A DNA stretch of 64,000 nt from VRUE01 sp963704505 (GCA_963704505.1 OY969912.1:434001-498000), one strand, 5' to 3'. Shown: positions 1 to 10,623, counted from the first letter of the stretch. Notes: generated from the letters alone by a model not told the origin. A program made the numbers and translations.

Positions 1-444
1 GTCTGTCTCGGCGCCCAGCTCCTGACCCTGGCCGCGGGCGGCTCCGTCCGGCGCATGCCTCGTCCCGAGATCGGCTGGGAGCCGGTGACGCTGACGCCCG
101 GCGGCGAGGGCGACCCCGTCCTGGCGCCGCTGGCGCCCTCCTTCGAGGCCTTCGAGTGGCACAGCTACGAGTGCGTCCCCCCGCCCGCCGCGGAGACCCT
201 GGCCGACAGCGGTGCCGGCTGCGCTCAGGCCTTCTCGATCGGCCGCGCGCACGCGATCCAGTTCCACGCCGAGGTCTCCGCCGCCGATGCCCGGCACTGG
301 ATCGAGGACTACCGCTCCGACCCGGACGCGGTGGCGATCGGGCTCGACGCCGAGGCCCTGCGCGAGGAGACCGCGGCGAAGATCGGCTCCTTCAACGAGC
401 TCGGGCGTGAGCTCTGCGGGCGCTGGCTGGAACTGGCGGCTTAG
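1..444 (+). CDS. class I glutamine amidotransferase, 3' part only
   Basis: The reading frame is open from base 1, so the gene begins upstream of the window. The second codon is the cysteine of VCLGAQLL, which matches the nucleophile elbow of class I (GMP-synthase-like) glutamine amidotransferases. The frame continues through QFHAE, the usual catalytic His-x-Glu segment, to a stop at 442-444. Such stand-alone domains release ammonia from glutamine, or act as gamma-glutamyl hydrolases. The partner enzyme cannot be seen. It converges on the SDR gene with a 4-base overlap. A role in the neighbouring gamma-glutamyl pathway is possible, but it lies on the opposite strand. Confidence 0.85.
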   Translation, partial: VCLGAQLLTLAAGGSVRRMPRPEIGWEPVTLTPGGEGDPVLAPLAPSFEAFEWHSYECVPPPAAETLADSGAGCAQAFSIGRAHAIQFHAEVSAADARHWIEDYRSDPDAVAIGLDAEALREETAAKIGSFNELGRELCGRWLELAA

Positions 445-1198
445 TCGACCTGGCCGGGGGTCACGTAGGCGCCGGAGATGCCGCCGTCGACCTGGAAGGC
501 GGTGGCGGTGACGAAGCTCGAGTCGTCGCTGGCGAGGAAGAGAGCCGCCTTGGCGATCTCCTCGACCTCGCCGAAGCGCCCCATCGGGATGTGGACCAGG
601 CGCTTCGCGGCGCGTTCGGGGTCCTTGGCGAAGAGCTCCTCGAGCAGCGGCGTGTTGACCGGCCCCGGGCAGAGGGCGTTGACCCGCACGCCGCGGTCGG
701 CGAACTCGACCCCGAGCTCCCGCGAGAGCGCCAGCACCGCCCCCTTCGAGGCGGTGTAGGAGACCTGCGAGACCGCGGCGCCCATCAGCGCGACGAACGA
801 GGCGACGTTGATCACCGAGCCCCCGCCGGTGTCCAGCAGATGCGGGATCCCGTGTTTGCAGCAGAAGAAGACGCCACGCAGGTTGACGTCCTGGACCCTC
901 TGCCAGGACTCGAGCGAGGTCTCGAGGATCGAGCTGTCGTCGGGGGGGTTGATCCCGGCGTTGTTCATCAACACGTCGATGCCGCCGAACTGCCCACGGA
1001 TCTGAGTGAATGCCTCGCGCACCTGCTCCTCGTTGGAGACATCGGCGCGGATCGTCAGCTCACTCGCCGAGCCGCTCTGATCGAGGTCGATGCCGATCAC
1101 CCGCGCCCCGTGCTCGGCGAAGAGCCGCGCGCACTCCGCGCCGATCCCGCTGGCGCTGCCGGTGATCACACACACCTTTCCCTCCAGCCTTCCAGCCA

Positions 1199-1199
<1 letters not shown>
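441..1199 (-). CDS. SDR family NAD(P)-dependent oxidoreductase
   Basis: This is a 252-residue classical short-chain dehydrogenase. It has the TGSASGIG cofactor loop near residue 13, NNAG near residue 82 and the active-site YTASK near residue 150, and its length is normal for the family. An acidic residue after the second strand (GIDLD) suggests NAD rather than NADP. I use the ATG at 1199, which overlaps the aldehyde dehydrogenase stop as TGATG; a TTG at 1202 is an alternative. It is the last gene of the operon that runs from the permease at 6368, so it probably oxidises or reduces an intermediate of that amine or amino-alcohol pathway. The substrate cannot be told. Confidence 0.88.
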
Positions 1200-2559
<1,360 letters not shown>

Positions 2560-2563
<4 letters not shown>

Positions 2564-3330
2564 GGCTCTCCCCGGTGCGGCGACTTACTCGTCTCCTGGC
2601 CGACAAAGTCGCCGCGCTGGGCGGCGGCGTTCACGAGAGACGCGATGATCGGGCTGTCGAGGTCCTCCTCCGGGTGCCAGATGACGCCCAGCGCGTAGCC
2701 GCGGTCAGGAAGCTCGATCGCCTCGACGATCTCGTCGTCGACCGACCAGCCGCTCACCTCCAGCCCCTCGCCGACCCGGTCGACGCCCTGGTGGTGGTGC
2801 GACATGACCAGCAGCCCCTCGGTGCCAGCCGCCCGGCAGGCCAGGGTCTCCGCTGTGAGCCGCACCCTGTGGCTGCCGAAGGTGCCGGCGACGCTGCGGT
2901 GCAGCTCGTTGCTCACCGACTCCGGCAGGTGCTGGTCGAGGGTGCCGCCCCTCGCGACGTTGAGGATCTGCATGCCGCGGCAGATGCCGAGCAGCGGCAT
3001 GTCACGCTCGATCGCGCGGCGGGCGAGGGCGAGCTCAAAACGATCGCGCTCGGGCCAGGTCCCCTTGGTCTCCGGGTGGGGCTCGGCTCCGTAGCCGGCC
3101 GGGTCGAGGTCGGCGCCACCGGCAAGCAGCAGCGCGTCGACCCGGTCGAGCAGGACATCGGGGTCCTCGACGGCGGCCTCATCCGGGGGGAGGACGATCG
3201 CCAGGCCGCCCGCCCGCTGCACAGCGCCCACGTAGTTTCGCGGCGCCAGGGTCACCTCATAGGAGTCCCAGACACCCCAGCTGACGCGCTCGATCGCCGC
3301 GCAGATGCCGACCACGGGCCCGGCGCTCAT
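2560..3330 (-). CDS. gamma-glutamyl-gamma-aminobutyrate hydrolase family (peptidase C26, PuuD-like)
   Basis: This 256-residue class I amidotransferase-fold hydrolase has the nucleophile elbow LGICRGMQ near residue 115 and GVIWHPEED, carrying the catalytic His and Glu, near residue 225. This family cleaves gamma-glutamyl-GABA to glutamate and GABA in the Puu pathway. The frame extends to a TTG at 3360, but I prefer the ATG at 3330 because homologues begin close to the PVVGIC strand. It overlaps the aldehyde dehydrogenase start by ATGA and lies 64 bases after the glutamine-synthetase-like gene, so the order ligase, hydrolase, dehydrogenase fits a gamma-glutamylation pathway. The family assignment is strong; the exact amide cleaved is inferred. 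Confidence 0.9.
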
Positions 3331-3394
3331 CAAGATTCGCGCTTCACTCGATCGCGCCAATCACGACCGGCGGCCTCGCTCACTCGTTCCGCGC

Positions 3395-4723
3395 TCACAG
3401 CCGCTCGAAGCCCCGGAAGCGCTCCCAGTCGGTGACCGCCGACTCGAAGGCCTCGATCTCCACCCTCGCCCGATTGAGGTAGTGCTCGACCACCTCCTCG
3501 CCAAGAGCCTCCTTGGCCAGAGCCGAGGCGGCGAAGGCGCCGCGCGCGTCGTAGATGTTGCGGGGCACGCGCGGCTTGTCGGATTTGTAGGCGTCGCCCT
3601 CGAAGGCCGGCTCCAGCTCGAGCCCCTCGTCGATCCCGTGCAGGCCGGCGGCGATCATCGCGCTCAGCGCCAGGTAGGGATTGACGTCGGCGCCGGGCAG
3701 GCGGTTCTCGACCCGCAGGCTCTCGCCCTCGCCGACGACCCGCAGGGAACATGTCCGGTTGTCCCGTCCCCAGGCGATCGCGGTCGGCGCGAAGGAGCCC
3801 AGGGCGAAGCGTTTGTAGGAGTTGACGTGGGGGGCGTAGAGCAGAGTCAGCTCCTCCATCGCCGCCAGCTGGCCGGCGACGAAGCTGTCGAACATCCCCT
3901 GGTCGGCGCCGAAGGCGTTGGAGCCGTCTTCCTTGGCGAGCGAGCAGTGGATGTGGCACGAGTTCCCCTCGCGCTCGTTGAACTTCGCCATGAAGGTGAT
4001 CGCGCACTCCTCCTGGGCGGCGATCTCCTTGGCGCCGTTCTTGTAGATCGCGTGATCGTCGGCGGTCTTCAGGGCCTCGCCGTAGCGGAAGTTGATCTCG
4101 TGCTGGCCGAGGTTGCACTCGCCCTTGGAGTTCTCCACCCTCATCCCCGAGGCTTCCATCTCGTTGCGGATCCGGCGGATCAGCGGCTCGACCCGGGCGG
4201 TGCCGAGCAGCGAGTAGTCGATGTTGTAGAGGTTGGCCGGCTCGAGATCGTGGAAGCCCTTGCGCCAGGCGTCCTCGTAGGTGTCGCGGAAGACGATGAA
4301 CTCGAGCTCGGTGCCGGCGTTGGCGATCAGGCCGCGCTCGGCGAGCCGGGCCAGCTGCCGGCGGAGGATCTGGCGAGGCGAGGCGACCACCTCGCTGCCG
4401 TCGGCCCACTGGAGGTCGGCCATGACCAGCGCCGTCCCCTCGAGCCATGGGACCGGGCGCAGCGAATCGAGGTCGGGGACCATCTCGAAGTCCCCGTAGC
4501 CCTTGTCCCACGACGACATCGCGTATCCGCCCACGGTTTCCATGTCGACGTCGACGGCGAGCAGGTAGTTGCAGCCCTCGGCGCCATGCTCGAGCACGTC
4601 AGCGAGAAAGTGGTTGGCGGTCAGCCGCTTGCCCTGCAGGCGGCCCTCCATGTCGGCGATCGCCAGCAGCACGGTGTCGATCGAGCCTTCCTCGACCGCC
4701 TTCTTGAGCTCCTCTACCGTCAC
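3395..4723 (-). CDS. glutamine synthetase family protein (gamma-glutamylamine ligase, PuuA/GlnA3/GlnA4-like)
   Basis: This 442-residue protein has a GTG start and a glutamine-synthetase fold. An N-terminal beta-grasp begins ADMEGRLQGKRL. The catalytic domain carries ELEFIVFRDTY near residue 140, the ATP/metal segment SCHIHCSL near residue 256 and the substrate segment RVENRLPGADVNPY near residue 340. I saw no adenylylation-type C-terminus like that of true GlnA. Proteins of this type join glutamate to amines (PuuA with putrescine; Streptomyces GlnA3 with polyamines and GlnA4 with ethanolamine). The neighbouring permease, hydrolase and aldehyde dehydrogenase support a catabolic ligase rather than ammonia assimilation. 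Which amine is used cannot be decided from sequence alone. Confidence 0.9.
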   Translation of the reverse strand: MTVEELKKAVEEGSIDTVLLAIADMEGRLQGKRLTANHFLADVLEHGAEGCNYLLAVDVDMETVGGYAMSSWDKGYGDFEMVPDLDSLRPVPWLEGTALVMADLQWADGSEVVASPRQILRRQLARLAERGLIANAGTELEFIVFRDTYEDAWRKGFHDLEPANLYNIDYSLLGTARVEPLIRRIRNEMEASGMRVENSKGECNLGQHEINFRYGEALKTADDHAIYKNGAKEIAAQEECAITFMAKFNEREGNSCHIHCSLAKEDGSNAFGADQGMFDSFVAGQLAAMEELTLLYAPHVNSYKRFALGSFAPTAIAWGRDNRTCSLRVVGEGESLRVENRLPGADVNPYLALSAMIAAGLHGIDEGLELEPAFEGDAYKSDKPRVPRNIYDARGAFAASALAKEALGEEVVEHYLNRARVEIEAFESAVTDWERFRGFERL

Positions 4724-4769
4724 CCGAAAGACGTTACGCGGTTGCGCATGTCCGGCGGTCCCGCGGCGC

Positions 4770-6368
4770 TCAGGGGGCGCCCGGCCCGACCTCCGGCTCG
4801 GGGCCGATCTCTTTGGCGAGGTCGGTCTCCCTGACCTGCCCGGTGAAGTGCTTGCGGGCGGTGGTCATCCAGCCGATCCAGGCGAGCAGGATCACGACGC
4901 CCACCGTCAAGGGTGCGTAGTTGAACGCCTCCCAGTTGAATTCGTCGTTCCACGGCACCGCTTCCGGGGTGAAGGGGAGGCAGAAGATGATCGTGATCAA
5001 CGCCACCCAGAAGGTCGCGAAGCTGTTCATCCACCGGTACTTCTTCCCGTTGTTCCACGGTCCCACCGGGAAGTCGTTGCCTTTGCGCCAGCGCAGGTAG
5101 ATCGGGATCGCGTAGGCGATGTAGAGGCCGATCACGGCGATCGAGACGACCGCGAAGAAGGCGAACGGAACCGCTTCGCCGTTGCCCTTGCCCTTCAGGG
5201 CAGGCAGGGTGATGATCAGCGCCGCGACCGCCATCACCAGCACGGCGTAGGTGGGCACCCGCTCCGAGTTGACGGTCGAGATTTTGGTCGAGATGCGTTT
5301 CCCGAACCCACGGTCGCGCGAAAATGCGTAACACATGCGCGAGGCGCTGGTCAGACAGGCGCCGCCGCAGAACAGCTGGCCGACGACCGAGATGATCAAG
5401 ACGAACTTGCCCCAGCCGGATCCCAGAGCTTCGACCAGCAGCGTCGGCGCAAACCCGAACGCTTCGTTCGCCCCGTCGACGTTGGTGACCGAGAAGGTGA
5501 TCGCCAGCAGCACGACCCAGCCGATAACCGCCGAATAGAAGATCGACCTCCAGACCCCCTTCGCCGCGGCCGTCGACGCACCGTGGGTCTCCTCGGAGAT
5601 GTGAGCGGAGGCATCGAAGCCGGTGATCGTGTACTGGGTCAAGAGGAAGCCGAGCGGCAGCACGTAGAACCAGAACATGTCCCCGCCGAAGCCGCTGTTG
5701 TTGATTCGGTGGCCGAAGACGAAGCTGAAGCTCTGGTGCCCGTCGGGAACGAAGATCAGGACCAGGACGATCGCGGCGACGCCGATCACGTGCCACCAGA
5801 CCGAGACGCTGTTGACCAGGGAGAGCATGTGCGTTCGTCTCACGTTGATGATCGTGTGGAGAATCAAAATCAGCGCGAACAGCAGGAAGGTCTCGCCAAG
5901 GACGTGAACTTCGTCGCCGAAGTTGATCCCGAAGATCGTCACTTCGTAGAGGCCGAGGACGACGTTGAGGAAAGTCGCGCAGGCGTAGTCGACCGAGGCG
6001 AGGACGGCGACCAGGCCGATCAGGTTGAACCAGCCCGTGAACCAGGCCCAGACCGGCCCGCCGAGCCGTCCCGCCCACCAGTAGATGCCGCCGGCGGTCG
6101 GATAGGCGGAGACCAGCTCCGACATGCAGAAGCCGATGATCAGGATCGGGATCGAGATCAGCGGCCAGCCGATCGAGATCGCGATCGGGCCGCCGTTATT
6201 CCACGCCTGGCCGTAGGTCGTGAAGCACCCGGCCAGGATCGAGATGATCGTGAACGAGATCGCGAAGTTGGAGAAGCCGCTCCACGCTCGGTTCAGCGAC
6301 TGTTTGTAGCCAAGTTCCGCAAGGCGCTGTTCGTCGCTGTCTCCTGGCGTGGTGACGCTGCTCTCCAT
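4770..6368 (-). CDS. APC-superfamily amino acid/choline/GABA permease
   Basis: This 532-residue integral membrane transporter has about twelve hydrophobic segments. The N-terminus contains LAELGYKQSLNR, followed by a first helix with FSNFAISFTIISI, as in the amino acid/choline transporter family of the APC superfamily; YPTAGGIYWW near residue 85 is also typical. It is the first gene of the leftward operon, 46 bases before the ligase gene, and probably imports the amine or amino acid that the ligase glutamylates. Its ATG at 6368 faces the divergent kinase gene across a region with two inverted repeats. The family call is firm; the substrate (polyamine, ethanolamine, choline or GABA) is open. 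Confidence 0.92.
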   Translation of the reverse strand: MESSVTTPGDSDEQRLAELGYKQSLNRAWSGFSNFAISFTIISILAGCFTTYGQAWNNGGPIAISIGWPLISIPILIIGFCMSELVSAYPTAGGIYWWAGRLGGPVWAWFTGWFNLIGLVAVLASVDYACATFLNVVLGLYEVTIFGINFGDEVHVLGETFLLFALILILHTIINVRRTHMLSLVNSVSVWWHVIGVAAIVLVLIFVPDGHQSFSFVFGHRINNSGFGGDMFWFYVLPLGFLLTQYTITGFDASAHISEETHGASTAAAKGVWRSIFYSAVIGWVVLLAITFSVTNVDGANEAFGFAPTLLVEALGSGWGKFVLIISVVGQLFCGGACLTSASRMCYAFSRDRGFGKRISTKISTVNSERVPTYAVLVMAVAALIITLPALKGKGNGEAVPFAFFAVVSIAVIGLYIAYAIPIYLRWRKGNDFPVGPWNNGKKYRWMNSFATFWVALITIIFCLPFTPEAVPWNDEFNWEAFNYAPLTVGVVILLAWIGWMTTARKHFTGQVRETDLAKEIGPEPEVGPGAP

Positions 6369-6403
6369 CCGGTTAACCCTCCTGTGGTCGAGCTTGCGAT
6401 AAA

Positions 6404-6422
6404 AGGTGTGCCGAACACACCT
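6404..6422. promoter_or_regulatory. inverted repeat, candidate operator between divergent operons
   Basis: Perfect 7-base arms AGGTGTG and CACACCT are separated by CCGAA, 36 bases upstream of the permease start and 77 bases upstream of the kinase gene. The core TGTG...CACA has the size and symmetry of a GntR/FadR-type site. The FadR-family regulator at 9712-10554 is the obvious candidate ligand, but this link is inferred. Confidence 0.5.
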
Positions 6423-6427
6423 AAGTA

Positions 6428-6453
6428 ACCCGGCCCGAGCCTAAGAGCCGGGT
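6428..6453. promoter_or_regulatory. second inverted repeat in the divergent intergenic region
   Basis: Arms ACCCGGC and GCCGGGT are separated by 12 bases. It could form a stem-loop in the leader of the rightward kinase transcript, or be a second protein site. Without a T-run after it, it is not a convincing terminator. Confidence 0.35.
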
Positions 6454-6498
6454 CGACCCCGTGTCAATGCCCAACTGAAGAAATTCCGAGCGCACGAC

Positions 6499-7386
6499 TT
6501 GGCCTCATTGGCAGAAGCGGTGGCGCAGCTCTCCGAGATGCTCGGCGAGTTGGACGGCGAGCCGGTCGCGCTCGAGGGCGGAATCACCAATCGGAACTAC
6601 CGTGCGCGCTTCGGCGACGAGGACCTCGTCATCCGCCTGCCGGGCAAGGACACCGACCAGCTCGGCGTCGACCGCGCCGCCGAGCGCGACGCGACCGAGG
6701 CCGCCGCGGCGGCCGGTGTCGGGCCGGAGGTGGTGGCCCTGCTCGAGGACCCGCTGTGCCTCGTCACCCGCTTCATCGTCGGCGAGCCGGTGAGCGCCGA
6801 TCAGCTCCACGACCCGACGCTGCTGGCCGAGGTCGCCGAAGCACTTCGCCGCGTCCACGAGGCGGGCGCGGTGAGCGGCGGCTTCTCGCCCTTCCGCGTC
6901 GTCGAGGACTACGCCGGGCGCGCCGTCGGGCGCGGCGGCTCGCTGCCAGGCGACTACGACTGGGCGCGGGAGGTCGCGGCGGGTATCGAGGCTGAGCTGA
7001 TCGGGCCCGAGCACGAGCCGGTCCTCTGCCACGACGACCTTCTCTCCGCCAACTTCCTGCGCACGGCCGAGGGGATCCGGATCGTCGACTGGGAGTACGC
7101 CGGGATGGGCGACCGCTACTTCGACCTCGGCAACCTCGCGGTCAACAACGGCCTCGACGCCGAGGACGAGGTCGTCCTGCTCGAGTCGTACTTCGGCGAA
7201 GCGGCGACCCCGGAGCGGCTCAGGGGCCTGCACCTGATGCGCTTCATGTCCGACTTCCGCGAGGCGATGTGGGGGGTTCTCCAGGGGACCCTCTCCGACC
7301 TCGACTTCGACTTCGCCTCCTACGCCGACGAGCACTTCGAGCGCATGCGCAGGACGGCGGGGGAGGTCGGCCTTGCCTCGGGCTGA
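6499..7386 (+). CDS. choline/ethanolamine kinase-like phosphotransferase (APH family)
   Basis: This 295-residue protein has a TTG start. It has the aminoglycoside/choline kinase catalytic loop CHDDLLSANF near residue 177 (His-x-Asp-x4-Asn) and the metal-binding IVDWEYAGMGDRYFDLGN about 20 residues later. EYAGMGDRYFDLGN resembles choline and ethanolamine kinases more than antibiotic kinases. The gene overlaps the next one, the flavoenzyme, by 14 bases, so the two are translationally coupled. Together with the divergent amine-uptake operon it points to choline, ethanolamine or a related amino alcohol as substrate. A sugar or other small-molecule kinase remains possible. Confidence 0.82.
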   Translation: MASLAEAVAQLSEMLGELDGEPVALEGGITNRNYRARFGDEDLVIRLPGKDTDQLGVDRAAERDATEAAAAAGVGPEVVALLEDPLCLVTRFIVGEPVSADQLHDPTLLAEVAEALRRVHEAGAVSGGFSPFRVVEDYAGRAVGRGGSLPGDYDWAREVAAGIEAELIGPEHEPVLCHDDLLSANFLRTAEGIRIVDWEYAGMGDRYFDLGNLAVNNGLDAEDEVVLLESYFGEAATPERLRGLHLMRFMSDFREAMWGVLQGTLSDLDFDFASYADEHFERMRRTAGEVGLASG

Positions 7387-9841
7387 GCTCCCCGGGTCGG
7401 CCCGCTGCGTGATCGTCGGCGGCGGCGTCGGCGGCACCTCGCTCGCCTACCACCTGGCGGAGCTGGGCTGGGAGGACGTGGTCCTGCTGGAGCGCTCGCA
7501 GCTGACCTCGGGGTCGACGTTCCACTCTGCGGGGCTGGTCGGCCAGCTTCGCGGCTCGGTCTCGCTGACCAAGATGATGATGCACTCGGTCGACCTGTAC
7601 CGCAGGCTCAAGGACGAGTCCGAGTTCGACCCGGGCTGGGTCGAGTGCGGGGGCATCCGCCTTGCCTCCAGCGAGGAGCGACTCGAGGAGCTGCGCCGCC
7701 AGGCGGGGTGGGCGAAGACCTTCGGCCTTCCGCTCGAGCTGATCTCGGCCGAGGAGGCGAAGGAGATGTTCCCGCTGATGTCGACCGAGGGGGTGCTCGG
7801 CGCCGCCTGGCTGCCGACCGACGGCTACATCGACCCCTCGCAGCTGACCTTCGCGCTGGCCGACGGAGCCCGCCGCGGCGGATGCCGCACGTTCACCGAG
7901 ACGCGGGTGACCGCGATCGACGTGCGCGATGGCCGCGTGCGCGGGGTGCGCACCGACCGCGGTGACGTCGAGGCCGAAGTCGTCGTCGACGCCGGCGGCA
8001 TGTTCGCGGCGGAGATCGGCCGGATGGCGGGCGTTCGGGTGCCGGTGATCCCGATGTCGCATCAATACCTGGTCACCCAGCCCTTCCGCGAGCGCGGCGG
8101 CGAGCACCTCCCCACCCTGCGCGACCCCGACCTGCTCGTCTACTACCGCGAGGAGGGCGGTGGGCTGATCATGGGCGGCTACGAGCGCCAGAGCAAGCCG
8201 GCCTTCATGCCCGATGGGGCGGGCGGCCTCGACGCGATCCCCCCCGACTTCAACGGCCGCCTGCTCGAAGAGGAGTGGGACCGCTTCGAGGAGATCACCG
8301 AGAACTCGAAGCGCCGGGTGCCGGTCATGGACGAGATCACCGTGACCAAGCTGATCAACGGGCCGGAGGCGTTCACGCCCGACAACGAGTTCTGCCTGGG
8401 CGAGACGGAGGTCGCCGGCTTCTTCGTCTGCGCCGGCTTCTGTGCCCACGGGCTGGCCGGTGCGGGCGGCATCGGCAAGGTGATGGCGGAGTGGATCGCC
8501 GAGGGCGAGCCGAGCCTCGATCTCTGGGAGATGGACGTGCGCCGATTCGGCGCCCAATACCGCTCCCCCTCTTACACGCACGCGCGGATCAAGGAGACCT
8601 ACGAGACCTATTACGACATCCGCTATCCGAACCACGAGCGCCAGGCGGGCCGTCCCCTGCGGGTCTCGCCGGTCAACGCCTGGCATCGGGAGCACGGCGC
8701 GGCCTTCGGCGAGAAGTCCGGCTGGGAGCGGGTCAACTGGTACGAGCCCAACGCCGGCGGCGGCGATCAGGGGCTGCGACCACGCGGCTGGGCGGGCCAG
8801 CACTGGTCGCCGGCGATCGGCGCCGAGCATCGCGCGACCAGGGAGGCGGTTGCCATCTTCGATGAGAGCTCCTTCGCCAAGCTCGAGATCGAGGGCGCCG
8901 GAGCCGCGGCCTTCCTCGAAGGCCTCTGCGACAACCGCGTCGCCCGCGACATCGGCCAGATCACCTACACGCAGATGCTCAACGGCCGCGGTGGGATCGA
9001 GTGCGACTTCACCGTCGCCAGGCTCGCCGAAGATCGCTTCTCGATAGTCACCGGCACCGCCTTCGGCAACCACGACCGCGAGTGGATGCGCCGCCACCTC
9101 CCCGCCGAGGGAGGCGTCCAGATCAACGACGTCACCTCCCAGAGGGCCTGCTTCGGCATCTGGGGACCGCGGGCGCGAGACGTCCTCGCGCGGCTCACCC
9201 CTGACGATCTCGGCGACGAGGCCTTCCCGTACATGAGCGTTCGCGAGATCACCGTCGGCGACGTTCCTGTGCGGGCGCTGCGGGTCACCTACGTCGGCGA
9301 GCTCGGCTGGGAGCTCTACTGCCCGACCGAGTACGGACTCGGCCTCTGGCGGGCGATCTGGCGGGCGGGCGAGGAGGACGGCATCGTCGCCGGCGGCTAC
9401 CGCGCGATCGACTCGATGCGGCTGGAGAAGGGCTACCGGGTCTGGGGCGCCGACATCACCCCGGATGAGACCCCTTACGAGGGCGGCCTCGGCTTCTGCG
9501 TCAAGCTCGACAAGGAGGGCGGCTTCATCGGCCGCGAGGCGCTCGCCCGGGCGAAGGAGGAGGGCCCGCGCACGCGGCTGCGGTGCCTGATTCTCGAGGA
9601 CCCGCTATCGATCGCGCTCGGCAACGAGCCGGTCCGCGTCGGCGGCGAGATCGTCGGCCGGGTGACCACCGGCGGCTACGGCTACACCGTCGGCCGCTCG
9701 ATCGCCTACGCCTACCTGCCGCCGGAGCTGGGAGCCGAGGCGGGGAGCGATGTGGCGGTTGAGATCTTCGGCCGCTGGGTGCCGGGCGAGGTCGCCTCCG
9801 AGCCTCTATTCGACGCCAAGGGCGAGCGAATCCGCGGCTGA
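7373..9841 (+). CDS. FAD-dependent oxidoreductase with aminomethyltransferase (GcvT) domain, dimethylglycine/sarcosine dehydrogenase-like
   Basis: This 822-residue, two-part enzyme has a TTG start that overlaps the kinase gene. Residues 1-380 are a DAO-type flavoprotein with the dinucleotide motif VIVGGGVGGTSLAYHL near residue 13; an FAO-type linker follows. From about residue 430 to the end there is a GcvT-like tetrahydrofolate domain, including YVGELGWELY near residue 640 and IALGNEP near the C-terminal barrel. This layout is that of dimethylglycine or sarcosine dehydrogenases, which demethylate N-methylglycines and pass the one-carbon unit to folate. In context it may finish choline or betaine breakdown, or serve as the amine oxidation step missing from the divergent gamma-glutamyl operon. 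Confidence 0.88.
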   Translation: MPRAELPGSARCVIVGGGVGGTSLAYHLAELGWEDVVLLERSQLTSGSTFHSAGLVGQLRGSVSLTKMMMHSVDLYRRLKDESEFDPGWVECGGIRLASSEERLEELRRQAGWAKTFGLPLELISAEEAKEMFPLMSTEGVLGAAWLPTDGYIDPSQLTFALADGARRGGCRTFTETRVTAIDVRDGRVRGVRTDRGDVEAEVVVDAGGMFAAEIGRMAGVRVPVIPMSHQYLVTQPFRERGGEHLPTLRDPDLLVYYREEGGGLIMGGYERQSKPAFMPDGAGGLDAIPPDFNGRLLEEEWDRFEEITENSKRRVPVMDEITVTKLINGPEAFTPDNEFCLGETEVAGFFVCAGFCAHGLAGAGGIGKVMAEWIAEGEPSLDLWEMDVRRFGAQYRSPSYTHARIKETYETYYDIRYPNHERQAGRPLRVSPVNAWHREHGAAFGEKSGWERVNWYEPNAGGGDQGLRPRGWAGQHWSPAIGAEHRATREAVAIFDESSFAKLEIEGAGAAAFLEGLCDNRVARDIGQITYTQMLNGRGGIECDFTVARLAEDRFSIVTGTAFGNHDREWMRRHLPAEGGVQINDVTSQRACFGIWGPRARDVLARLTPDDLGDEAFPYMSVREITVGDVPVRALRVTYVGELGWELYCPTEYGLGLWRAIWRAGEEDGIVAGGYRAIDSMRLEKGYRVWGADITPDETPYEGGLGFCVKLDKEGGFIGREALARAKEEGPRTRLRCLILEDPLSIALGNEPVRVGGEIVGRVTTGGYGYTVGRSIAYAYLPPELGAEAGSDVAVEIFGRWVPGEVASEPLFDAKGERIRG

Positions 9842-10554
9842 GCCGGGAGCAGCCCGGCGAGGATGTGCTCGGTGCCCTCGATGTGGTCGCGGATCACCCG
9901 CACGGCGCCGACCCCGTCCCCCCTGCGCAGCACCCCGACCAGATCGCTGTGCTGGTCGTTGGAGCGCAGCAGGACTTCCTCGGGATGGGGAATCAGCGTA
10001 ATCAGCCCGGTCATCTGCCCCTGGACCTCGGTCATCGCATCGATCAGCCGTGGCGAATGGGCGGCCTCGGCGAGGCCGATGTGGAAGCGGATGTCGGTGC
10101 GCCGGTAGCTCTCGAAGTCGCCGGCCTCCGAGGCCATCTTGGCGACCAGCTGCTCGAGCCGGGCCAACTGCGGCGGCTCGGCGCGCTCGGCGGCGAGCAG
10201 GGCCGCCCCGCACTCGATCGCGACCCGGTAGTCGAGCACCGCCCAGGCGCGGTCGCCGAGCAGGTCGCCGTCGTCGACCTCGGCCAACGGCGGCTGGTCG
10301 GAGACGAAAGTGCCGCCGCCCCTGCCGCGCTGGCTGACCAGGTGGCCGCTCTGGACCAGCGTGGTCAGCGCCTGGCGCAAGGTCGAGCGCGAGATGCCCA
10401 GCTCGCCGGCCAGCTCGCGCTCAGACGGCAGGCGACTGCCCGCCGAGAGCAGCCCGAGGCGGATCGCGGTGCCGAGCCTCTCGACCGTCTCCTCGAAAGT
10501 GCTGGGTGGCCGCACCGGCCGGAACACGGCCGCCAGCGCGGCGTCGCGTTGCAT
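9712..10554 (-). CDS. FadR-subfamily GntR transcriptional regulator
   Basis: The 280-residue protein has an N-terminal winged helix containing LPSERELAGELGISRSTLRQ (residues 42-61) and GRGGGTFV in the wing. Residues 95-228 are an FCD effector domain with the usual histidines in DIRFHIGLAEA, NDQHSDLV and RDHIEGTEHIL. This architecture represses catabolic genes until a small organic acid binds. It is the likely regulator of the flanking amine operons. The last ~45 residues are unlike the family: the frame has no stop and runs 130 bases into the 3' end of the convergent flavoenzyme gene, giving an S/P/R-rich tail. Confidence 0.88.
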   Translation of the reverse strand: MQRDAALAAVFRPVRPPSTFEETVERLGTAIRLGLLSAGSRLPSERELAGELGISRSTLRQALTTLVQSGHLVSQRGRGGGTFVSDQPPLAEVDDGDLLGDRAWAVLDYRVAIECGAALLAAERAEPPQLARLEQLVAKMASEAGDFESYRRTDIRFHIGLAEAAHSPRLIDAMTEVQGQMTGLITLIPHPEEVLLRSNDQHSDLVGVLRRGDGVGAVRVIRDHIEGTEHILAGLLPAQPRIRSPLASNRGSEATSPGTQRPKISTATSLPASAPSSGGR

Positions 10555-10580
10555 CGTCCTACCGTAACGGGGAACGGCGA

Positions 10581-10603
10581 CCGCGCCCGTCCTGCAGGCG
10601 CGG
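10581..10603 (-). terminator. stem-loop downstream of exported-protein operon
   Basis: Perfect 7-base arms CCGCGCC and GGCGCGG enclose a 9-base loop, 21 bases after the stop of the gene ending at 10624. There is no clear T-run, so this is a candidate only. Confidence 0.4.
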
Positions 10604-10623
10604 CCGCTTCCCTCGAACCCCGT

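Noticed and set aside
7244..9097. Minus-strand open frame of 617 codons
   Set aside because: It is antisense to the flavoenzyme, has no recognisable domain and is Arg/Ala/Gly-rich, as expected of a GC-rich shadow.
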